Below, piece after piece: positions 1 to 5,852 of a stretch of DNA of 5,852 nt. Position 1 is the stretch's first letter. Every line of letters begins with the position of its first letter. Source of the DNA: Parachlamydia sp. GTDB lineage: Bacteria; Chlamydiota; Chlamydiia; Chlamydiales; Parachlamydiaceae. The stretch spans positions 1 to 5,852 of the forward strand of contig JAJTHR010000295.1 of NCBI GenBank assembly GCA_021298935.1, written 5' to 3'. The notes under the pieces are model-generated. The model was not told the origin of the DNA and ran no database searches. It was given only the letters and a program-made list of their open reading frames with translations. Made by a program: the position numbers and the translations under genes.

Positions 1-52
1 ATGCAATTGCTGTATCCTCATTACCCTGAGCTCCTTGAACAATAAGCGATGG
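1..52 (-). repeat. Tandem DGSE cadherin-like repeat 4 (partial, runs off the left edge)
   Basis: Residues 1934-1950 plus one base of the next codon. PSLIVQGAQGNEDTAIA is the start of a further repeat in the same register, so the array continues beyond the window for an unknown number of copies. Confidence 0.82.
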
Positions 53-3000
53 AGCATCTGCTACTGCATCTACTTGGACAGTAAGAGTACTTTGAAGGAA
101 GTTTGTATTGTTATTGCTTGATTCTGTGGCAGTAGCTTTCACTGTTAAAGTAAAGTCAGCATCACTATTAAGTGCTGGTGTGATAGTTAGACCAGTTAAT
201 TGAGCTGATGTTAATCTCCAGTGGCCGCTTCCCATATCTGTACCAGCTGAAAGCATTGCACCTGCTGGGACCCCTGAGATATCTATTATCAAGCTTTCTG
301 ATCCATCAATGTCTCCTAAAGACGAAGAGATGTCTAAAGCGATCGCTGTATCCTCATTACCCTGAGCTGCTTGAACAATTAATGAAGGTGCATCTGCTAC
401 AGCATTTACTTGAACAACAAGGGTACTTTGCAAGAAGTTTGCATCGTTATTGCTTGATTCTGTCGCAGTGGCTTTGACTGTTAAGGTAAAGTCAGCATCG
501 CTATTAAGCGGTGGTGTGATGGTAAGTCCGACTAGCTGAGCTGAGCTCAAGCTCCAGTGACCTCCACCCATATTGGTTCCAGCAGAAAGGGCTGCGCCTA
601 CTGGGACACCTGTGATGTCTATTATCAAGCTTTCTGATCCATCAATGTCGCCTAAAGCTGAAGAGATGTCTAATGCTATCGCTATATCTTCGTTACCGTT
701 TGCTGCTTGTACGAATAAACTTGGTGCATCTGCCACTGCATTTACCTGTACAAATAAAGGTTGGGTTATTGAATTCGTTGATCCATTTGATGATTCAGTG
801 GCTGTTGCTGTTACACTTAACGTAAAGTCAGCATCGCTATTGAGAGGAGGTGTAATGGTCAATCCGCTTAATTGCGCGGGATTTAAGCGCCATTGCCCCC
901 CTCCTAAGTTGGTGCCGGCAGAAAGAAATGCACCTACAGGGACATTTATGATATCTATGACTAATGTTTCTGAACCATCTGTGTCAGTAAGGGAAGAGTT
1001 AATATTAATCGCAATTGCTGCATCTTCATATCCAATACCAGCTGTAGTGGATAAGACAGGGAGAGAAGCAATTATATCACCACTTGGCAAAATGCCTTGT
1101 GAAAATTCGGAAGTACTTCCGGATGCATTCGTTGCAGTTGCAGTCAGAATATAGGTGGGTTGAAGGGTTGTAAGAGGGGTAAATGTAAAAGAAAAACCAG
1201 TATTTACAGATTCATTTGTAACTGTTAGTGTTCTGCTGCCCAAGTAAAATTGCCCTTCTCCATAACCTGAAGCGTCGCCGCTACTGCTGGCAAAAAACTC
1301 AATTGTGTAGGTTCCGGGCTGTGCATTGAAACTTCCGTTGATAACTACTTGCTGACCATCATAGGAGGCATTAGAAAGAACGGGGAAATTTTGAAGATCA
1401 TTGGCATCCTCATCTCCATCTCCAAAATCATTTATTGTCACACCAGTTGTACTTCCAAGATCTATTCCAAGATTATCATTGCCGAAGATTAGATTACTTC
1501 TGATTAGATTTCTTGTCCCTGAAATGACTTGAACGCCTATCCCGTTCCCTAAAGGAATTTCTCCTGATACATCCACTCCAATTTTATTTCCTTGAATGGT
1601 GTTAACACTACTAAGAACGAGTTGAACTCCAGCCAGGCTGTTGCCAGAAATAAGATTGCTCTCCCCTGTATTAAGGCCGCCGATCATATTGCCAGTCGCC
1701 CCTGTTAGAAAAACACCGTAGTTATTTCCCCTTTTGACTGTTCCGGTAATATCCAATCCAATAGTATTTCCAAAAACCTGATTATTTGTGCCACTTATGT
1801 TAATCCCATTTGTGTCATTTCCAGAAATAATGTTGCCCTCACCTGCCGCAACTCCACCAATGATATTGCTTGAACTATTAGTGATAATAATGCCGGTTGT
1901 TGAATTCCCAAGATCGATTGCTCCGGTTTCATCTAAACCAATAATATTTCCTAGAATTCGGTTGGATGATCCATCTAATATAGTAATCCCGCTTGTATTA
2001 TTTCCTGAAATGATATTTCGTTCAGCGAGAGAAGGACCACCGATGATATTACTGCTTGAAGATGAAAATAAGGCAATACCAGCAGATGAATTCCCTAAAT
2101 CAATACTACCCGTAATATCTAAACCTATAATATTGCCTTTAATAATGTTATTCGAAGAAGAAGTTAGAGTTATCCCGTTACTACTATTTCCAGAAATAAT
2201 ATTTCTGTCTTCATAAGCACTACCTCCAATAACATTATTATTGGAAGAGGTCATTGCAATTCCTGAATTCCCTCCCAGATCAGTATTCCCTAGTGCATTT
2301 AAGCCTATAATATTGCCCGAGATCATGTTCCCATTACTTCCAGTGCTTATCGAAATTCCGTTTAGGAAAGAACTAATAGCTAAACCGCGTATTACACTTC
2401 CCGAGCTGCCAGAGGCTAATGTAAGACCATTAACAGTAGAATATCCTCTTAATTCAACTAAAATGCGTGCATCACTTGAAGCTGTGGCAACAGAGGATCC
2501 TATTTGAGTATACCCATTAATAATAACCTGATCAGAAATAGAGGGTAGAGCTGTCGACGCATTGATAATATATCCATTTTGTCCCCCATTAGAAAAATCT
2601 GCGACCCCCGAAATATTAAACAGAATATAATCAAGACCGGATGAGGCATTAGCATCAGTGATCGCTTGCCTTAAGGAACCTGCCCCTGAATTGGCTTTAT
2701 TTGTTACGTAATATGTTGTGTAAGGTTTAATTTCAACGGCAAGGGTTGTAACAGTGAAAGAAGTGCTTCCCCCTGTTTCAGTGGCAATTGCTTTAACAGT
2801 AAGATTAAAATCAGAGCTGCTATTTAAGGGAGGAGTGACTTTTAATCCGGTCAATTGACTAGTTGTCAAGGACCAAATTCCACTTCCAAGATTTGTTCCG
2901 GCAGAAAGAGTGGCTCCAGCTGGAACATTGCTAATTTCATATGTTAAAGTCTCCGATCCATCTGTATCAAATAATGCACCTCCAAGAGCTAATGGAATGG

Positions 3001-5852
3001 CTGTATTCACTCGCCCTTGTGCGACAAAGGTTGTAAGAGTGGGTGCATCAGCAACTCCAACCAATGTGAACTGCGTTGTTTGGCTGGTTGTATTTGTATT
3101 GCCATTGCTAGCTGTTGCTGTAGCAATCACACTTACTGCCAGATTGCCTGAAAAGTTTAAAGGAGGTGTCAATGTGACACTCCAACGGTCATTTCCTAAA
3201 TAGACTGGCGCGGAAGCTGTGGCCCCTGCTGGAACTGAAACACTAAAACTTAATGTTTCTGTTGGATTTGCTACCGCATTGATGATGAATGAAAACGTTG
3301 AATCTTCATTGACTGTAGGATTAGATACTTCTAAATTTAAGAAAGGAGCTGCAGGAGGATTCACGCGCACTAATAAATCTCTCGCAGTTGAGCGAGTATC
3401 CCCGCTTGAAATTTCGGTGGAAGTCGCTGTAACGGTCAAAGTAAAATTCGCTCCGCTTTGTGGGAAAATGGTTAATCCCGCCAGTTGGGCTGGGGTTAAA
3501 CGCCAATTGCCACCTCCTAAGTTAGTTCCGCTTGAAAGAGTGGCATCTAATGGAACATTTGTGATGTCAATCATTAAATTCTCAGACCCGTCTAAGTCAG
3601 TCAAGGAAGCGCTAATGGCTAATGGGATGGCTGTATCCTCAGCTCCTTGAGCCGTAGTAGTCGTTAAGCTAGGTGCTGAAGCAGTGTAATCGCCGAGCAT
3701 TGCTAAAGAAAATTCTGAGGTGTTATTTAATCCATCTCGAGATGTCGCAGTAAAAACATACGAGGAAAGTGGCGTCACCAAAGGGGTAAAGGCAAAAGAA
3801 AAAGGAGTTTGAGCTGAACTACTCGCCACGGTTACACTTCCAGAGCCCAAATAAAATTGTCCTGATCCATAACCGCTTGAGTGAGCGGTGGTGCTTGCAA
3901 AAAATTCGATTGTATAGGTGCCAGGCTGGGTATTTAAAGTGCCTGTTACAAATAGCTGACCCTGGTAATAAACCACACCTAATAGGACAGGGAAGTTCAG
4001 CAAGGTGTTGGCTCCTATATCCGAATCCCCTAAATCATTTAAATTGACGCCTGAGCCACCAAGATCTATCCCTAAGCCACTGCCGCCTAAAATTCTATTT
4101 TGGGAAATGAGATTTGTAATCCCCGATACAAAAATTCCCTGACGATTTAAAATAGGTGTAGTGCCGGTATAATCCATTCCAATGATATTTCCAATTGCTG
4201 AATTTCCAGATCCGGTAAACCCGATTCCCCAATTGACATTACCGGAAATCACATTTCCCTCACCTGGGTTTGCCCCTCCTATAATATTATTTGTGGTGTT
4301 TATATAGACACCATAAGAATTTCCTATACCAATGGTTCCTGCTTGGTTTAGACCAATGTAATTACCCTGGACGAGGTTGCCCGTTCCGCTACCTAATTCA
4401 ATACCATCTTCATTATTGCCTGAAATGATGTTTCTAAAATTTGAGGTATTTCCTCCAATCGTATTATTACTTGATGTACTACTTAAATTAATCCCATCTG
4501 AAGTATTACCTAAATCAATAGTGCCGGTAATATCCAGCCCAATGATATTGCCATTAATAGTATTGCTCGATGCTCCCGCTAAAGAGATTCCATGCAAGTC
4601 ATTGCCTGAGATAATATTTCGATCAGAGACTAAGGGTCCTCCAATCATATTGGCGGACGATGAAATGGATATTCCTGAACTTGAATTTCCTACATCTGCC
4701 GTTCCCATTGCATTCAAGCCAATAATATTTCCCGCAATTTTATTTGTAGTACTGCCACTGGCAATTGATATCCCTTGAGTAAAGGAATTAATTGACAGAC
4801 CGCGAATTTCGCTTCCGGTACTTCCAGAAGCTAGCGTCAAGCCGACAAACCCGCGATTTCCTTTTAACTCTACAAGGATACGCGCATCACTGTTAGCAGT
4901 GGCAGCTGCAGAGCCCGGTTGAGAATAGGCATCAATAATAACCCGGCTTGTAATAGAGGGTAGTGTACTTAAAGGGGAAATAATATAGCCGCTTTGTCCT
5001 CCATTGGTAAAATTAGACGTCTCCAAAATATTAAACAGAATATAATCAAGGCCGAATGAGGCATTTGCATCAGTGATCGCTTGCCTTAAGGAACCTGCCC
5101 CTGAATTAGCCGTATTTGTCACGTAAAAGGAAGTATATGATTTCATCTCTACAACAATATTTTGCATGGCAAATGCATAGCTTCCACTTATTGATTCTGT
5201 TGCAATAGCAGTGACAGACAATACAAAATCTGTGCTGCTATTCAAAGGAGGGGTAATTTTTAATCCTGGCAACTGACTAGCAGTTAAAGACCAAACCCCA
5301 TTTCCAAGATCAGTTCCGGCTGACAATGTGGCGCCTATGGGAACATTACCAATTTGTACTGTTAAAACCTCCGATCCATCAATATCAGTCAAAAGAGAAG
5401 AAATGGCTAAAGGAATGGCAGTGTTAACTCTTCCTTGGGCTTTAGATGTTGCAAGCACAGGAGTGTCAGCCACTCCATCAAAAGTGAAGAAGGTGGTCTG
5501 GCTAGTTGTAGATAAATTTCCATTGCTTTGAGTCACCATGGCATTGACTGTGACCCCCAAGACTCCAGAAAAATTTAGAGCCGGAGTGATAGTCACGCTC
5601 CAACGGTCGTTGCCTAAATAGATGGGGGTTGAAGCCGCAGCACCGGCTGGCACTGTCACACTAAGGCTTAAGGTATCGGAAGAATTCGCTGTCGCATTAA
5701 TGACAAAAGTGAGACTTGAATCTTCATTTTCAACGGCATTTGGAATTTCTAAATTTAAGAAAGGAGCTGCAGGAGGATTCACGCGCACTAATAAATCTCT
5801 CGCAGTTGAGCGAGTATCCCCGCTTGAAATTTCGGTGGAAGTCGCTGTAACG
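1..5852 (-). CDS. Giant modular repeat protein, internal part (both ends missing): cadherin-like domains alternating with CSLREA/beta-helix modules
   Basis: Codons run from 5851 down to 2 with no stop, giving 1950 residues; neither start nor stop is in the window. In residue order: end of a DGSE domain (1-29), DGSE-less domain (30-130), DGSE domain (131-238), CSLREA-like segment (239-275), beta-helix (276-599), post-helix domain (600-726), then the same series again (727-835, 836-936, 937-1043, 1044-1080, 1081-1467, 1468-1597), and tandem DGSE domains (1598-1950). There is no cysteine, no enzyme active-site motif and no obvious membrane segment. Such domains are known from large bacterial surface or secreted proteins, where they form stalks or binding modules; an adhesin role is inference. 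Secretion route (type I or other) and anchoring cannot be judged without the ends. Reading frame and repeat pattern leave little doubt about the coding assignment; the function is unproven. Confidence 0.95.
53..388 (-). repeat. Tandem DGSE cadherin-like repeat 3 of the left-hand array
   Basis: Residues 1822-1933, 112 codons. GNEDTAIALDI, LGDIDGSE, GVPAGAMLSAGT, GHWRLT and QLTGLTITPALNS are present, ending in VDAVADA. The linker before the last strand reads SSNNNTNF where repeat 2 has SSNNDANF, an in-register difference without length change. Confidence 0.87.
389..724 (-). repeat. Tandem DGSE cadherin-like repeat 2 of the left-hand array
   Basis: Residues 1710-1821, again exactly 112 codons. 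GNEDIAIALDI, LGDIDGSE, GVPVGAALSAGT, GHWSL and QLVGLTITPPLNS are present, ending in VNAVADA. It is very similar to the next repeat at both protein and DNA level; 618-649 equals 282-313 without mismatch. Confidence 0.87.
725..1060 (-). repeat. Tandem DGSE cadherin-like repeat 1 of the left-hand array
   Basis: Residues 1598-1709, 112 codons. The signature is GYEDAAIAI, LTDTDGSE, NVPVGAFLSAGT, GQWRLN, QLSGLTITPPLNSDADFTLSVTATATE in successive blocks, closing with VNAVADA. It is the most diverged member of the array at its N-terminal end, which suits a position next to the post-helix domain. Confidence 0.85.
1061..1450 (-). other. Post-helix beta domain, super-module 2
   Basis: Residues 1468-1597. 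Landmarks are TINDFGDGDEDANDLQNFPVL, broken here into NDFGDGD and NFPVL, then VVINGSFN, QPGTYTIEFFAS, SGYGEGQFYLGS, FSFTFTPL and LTATATNASGSTSEFS. It matches the domain at 3674-4054 with a three-residue length difference. It is followed directly by the tandem DGSE array. Confidence 0.75.
1451..2611 (-). other. Right-handed parallel beta-helix, 5 repeat units, super-module 2
   Basis: Residues 1081-1467. After a lead-in of 94 residues, the same length as in the first helix, five units start at 2329, 2149, 1963, 1783 and 1603, of 60, 62, 60, 60 and 51 residues. Unit landmarks are GNIIGL(D/N), TG-x-x-DLGN, NIIGG and RNIISGN or its variants. The last unit ends in LGIDLGS. It has one more internal unit than the helix at 4055-5026; since the first two units match in length (60, 62), the extra one most likely arose by duplication, or was lost from the other copy, in the third or fourth unit. 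No catalytic motif is seen. Confidence 0.87.
2612..2722 (-). other. CSLREA-like segment leading into beta-helix, super-module 2
   Basis: Residues 1044-1080. YYVTNKANSGAGSLRQAI, then TDAN, then DYILFNI, is nearly identical to the segment at 5027-5137 in both protein and DNA. It marks the N-terminal start of the second beta-helix. Confidence 0.8.
2723..3043 (-). other. DGSE cadherin-like domain preceding CSLREA segment, super-module 2
   Basis: Residues 937-1043, 107 residues. The signature is GRVNTAIPLAL, FDTDGSE, NVPAGATLSAGT, GIWSLT, QLTGLKVTPPLNSSSDFNLTV. As in its counterpart at 5138-5461, the ED pair is VN. It joins the CSLREA-like segment through VEIKPY. Confidence 0.8.
3044..3346 (-). 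other. DGSE-less cadherin-like domain, super-module 2
   Basis: Residues 836-936, 101 residues, the same length as the domain at 5462-5764. VNEDSTFSF, VPAGATASAPVYLG, DRWSVTLTPPLNFSG and GVADAP can be aligned directly with it. The acidic DxDGSE loop is again missing, here ANPTETLS. Finding the same variant at the same place in both super-modules means it is a stable part of the architecture and not random decay. Confidence 0.75.
3329..3434 (-). repeat. 106-bp perfect direct repeat, inner copy
   Basis: Identical base for base to 5747-5852 at an offset of 2418 bp. It codes for the end of a DGSE domain and the first residues of the DGSE-less domain. The surrounding parts of the two super-modules are clearly diverged, so the perfect stretch stands out. 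Confidence 0.95.
3347..3673 (-). other. DGSE cadherin-like domain, super-module 2 first domain
   Basis: Residues 727-835, 109 residues. It shows the full signature: GAEDTAIPLAI, LTDLDGSE, NVPLDATLSSGT, GNWRLT, QLAGLTI, FTLTVTATSTE. It keeps both the ED pair and the DxDGSE loop. In place of the usual TPPLNS it has FPQSGA, which shortens the domain. Its last third is the stretch identical at DNA level to the right edge of the window. Confidence 0.82.
3674..4054 (-). other. Post-helix beta domain, super-module 1
   Basis: Residues 600-726. Landmarks are NDLGDSD, NFPVL (near 3983-3997), LFVTGTLN, QPGTYTIEFFAS, SGYGSGQFYLGS, a Phe-rich strand (FSFAFTPL), and FTATSRDGLNNTSEFS. This series regularly follows GNxIG-type beta-helices in bacterial surface proteins and probably forms a small beta-sandwich closing the helix; that fold assignment is inferred from recalled family context. 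The copy at 1061-1450 is three residues longer. Confidence 0.75.
4055..5026 (-). other. Right-handed parallel beta-helix, 4 repeat units, super-module 1
   Basis: Residues 276-599. A 94-residue lead-in, including LPSITSRVIID, DARILVEL, GLTLASGS and IRGLSI, is followed by four units starting at 4744, 4564, 4378 and 4204, of 60, 62, 58 and 50 residues. Each full unit has the form N-x-I-x-GN-IIGL(D/N)-x-x-G-T, then GN, then a GI-type strand, NxIGG, and RNIISGN. The regularly spaced Asn and Gly at turns and the Ile/Leu/Val strands are the hallmark of parallel beta-helix (PbH1-type) repeats. The last unit ends in GLGIDLGG, a common end of such helices. No catalytic residues of a pectate lyase or other glycan-active family could be picked out, so a structural or binding role is favoured. 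Confidence 0.87.
5027..5137 (-). other. CSLREA-like segment leading into beta-helix, super-module 1
   Basis: Residues 239-275. The pattern FYVTNTANSGAGSLRQAI, then TDAN, then DYILFNI, corresponds to the CSLREA-type segment that usually caps the N-terminal end of beta-helical repeat regions in bacterial surface proteins; the CSLREA signature itself appears here as the variant GSLRQA. Over 5026-5110 the DNA differs from 2611-2695 at only 4 of 85 positions, one of the best conserved stretches between the two super-modules. Confidence 0.8.
5138..5461 (-). other. DGSE cadherin-like domain preceding CSLREA segment, super-module 1
   Basis: Residues 131-238. The series AIPLAI, LTDIDGSE, NIPIGATLSAGT, GVWSLT, QLPGLKITPP, DFVLSVTAIATE is the typical pattern of the roughly 110-residue repeats found in large bacterial RTX-type and cadherin-like surface proteins. 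Where most sisters here have ED ahead of the AI strand (GNEDTAI), this one has GRVNTAI. It runs straight into the CSLREA-like segment through VEMKSY. The counterpart at 2723-3043 is one residue shorter and shares the VN substitution. Confidence 0.8.
5462..5764 (-). other. DGSE-less cadherin-like domain, super-module 1
   Basis: Residues 30-130, 101 residues. It follows the same strand pattern as the DGSE domains: NEDSSL near the start, VPAGA in the middle, a Trp-containing strand (DRWSVTITP), then NFSG and a closing GVADTP. The DxDGSE loop, however, is replaced by ANSSDTLS, and the LSAGT segment by a short IYLGND stretch. It is therefore read as a diverged beta-sandwich paralogue that has lost the acidic loop. 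The copy at 3044-3346 has exactly the same length and the same replacement, so the change predates the super-module duplication. Whether the acidic loop binds calcium in its relatives is family-based expectation, not visible here. Confidence 0.75.
5747..5852 (-). repeat. 106-bp perfect direct repeat, outer copy (reaches the window edge)
   Basis: Identical to 3329-3434. The left boundary is a mismatch at 5746 versus 3328; the right boundary is the end of the window, so the true length of identity is unknown and may be greater. Confidence 0.95.
5765..5852 (-). other. C-terminal end of a DGSE cadherin-like domain (partial)
   Basis: Residues 1-29 of the visible protein match the last third of the domain at 3347-3673, including TATSTE and the closing strand VRVNPP. 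The rest of the domain lies beyond the right edge. Over 5747-5852 the DNA is identical to 3329-3434, so the missing part is probably very similar to 3435-3673; that extension is inference. Confidence 0.85.

Larger units (their letters stand above)
3347..5764 (-). repeat. Super-module of 806 codons, copy 1 (DGSE-less, DGSE, CSLREA, helix, post-helix, DGSE)
   Basis: From the Pro that opens the DGSE-less domain at 5764 to the corresponding Pro at 3346 is 2418 bp, a whole number of codons. The same ordered domains recur from 3346 leftwards to about 1061. The two copies differ by a one-codon indel before the CSLREA segment, one beta-helix unit, and small changes in the post-helix domain; after the post-helix domain the second copy passes into the tandem DGSE array. 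Confidence 0.85.

Noticed and set aside
339..346. GCGATCGC palindrome resembling the cyanobacterial HIP1 octamer
   Set aside because: Only one was noticed in 5.85 kb; a HIP1-rich genome would be expected to show several. It sits in an ordinary Ala-Ile-Ala coding stretch, so it is not used as evidence of taxon.
1..1060. Tandem 336-bp repeats as a non-coding satellite or CRISPR-like array
   Set aside because: The period is far too long for CRISPR, there are no short palindromic repeats with unique spacers, and the repeats are in-frame coding units with conserved protein motifs.
573..1154. Plus-strand open frame of 193 codons, with similar ones at 208-477, 1788-2216, 2241-2507, 2910-3203, 3219-3650, 4377-4778 and 5328-5531
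   Set aside because: They lie antisense to the continuous minus-strand frame. Several resemble each other (for example the repeated SDPS motif), but this only mirrors the sense-strand repeats. None has a recognisable domain, and the sense frame has clear domain signatures throughout.
1451..2611. Possible pectate lyase or other polysaccharide-degrading activity of the beta-helices
   Set aside because: The fold is shared with such enzymes, but no charged or aromatic catalytic cluster stands out among the Asn/Gly/Ile/Ser repeats, and the CSLREA and post-helix context is that of structural surface proteins.
3321..3506. Minus-strand open frame of 61 codons in a different register
   Set aside because: It overlaps the DGSE to DGSE-less junction of the large frame, contains cysteines and low-complexity basic residues unlike the rest, and has no support beyond its length.
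4055..5026. Frameshift or assembly break as the cause of the length difference between the two helices
   Set aside because: The frame is open across both helices and the difference is close to one complete repeat unit, so an in-frame unit gain or loss explains it.

Overview
The whole window lies inside one giant protein-coding gene on the minus strand. Read from position 5851 down to 2, the reverse strand gives 1950 consecutive codons with no stop. Neither the start nor the stop codon is in view, so the protein is longer than 1950 residues at both ends. There is no intergenic DNA, RNA gene, promoter, terminator, mobile element or CRISPR array.

The protein is a repetitive, surface-type modular protein, most likely a very large adhesin or other secreted or surface-displayed bacterial protein. 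In protein order (5852 down to 1) it contains: the end of a DGSE-type cadherin-like domain; a DGSE-less variant of that domain; another DGSE domain; a CSLREA-like segment; a right-handed beta-helix of 4 repeat units; and a post-helix beta domain. The series then repeats: DGSE domain, DGSE-less domain, DGSE domain, CSLREA-like segment, beta-helix of 5 units and post-helix domain. It ends in a tandem array of DGSE domains with an exact 112-codon (336 bp) period that runs off the left edge. The first two rounds are copies of one super-module of about 806 codons (2418 bp). The last 106 bp at the right edge are identical to 3329-3434.

The translated stretch has no cysteine. It is rich in Ser, Thr, Gly, Asn, Asp, Ala, Ile and Leu and poor in Lys, His and Met, as is usual for giant extracellular repeat proteins. 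The architecture suggests rigid beta-helical rods alternating with strings of small beta-sandwich domains. Secretion signals, a C-terminal secretion or anchoring domain and any partner transporter genes would lie outside the window.

The domain types indicate a bacterium, probably one with a Gram-negative type envelope. G+C is roughly 40-45% by eye. Nothing here fixes the taxon: these domain families occur in many phyla.
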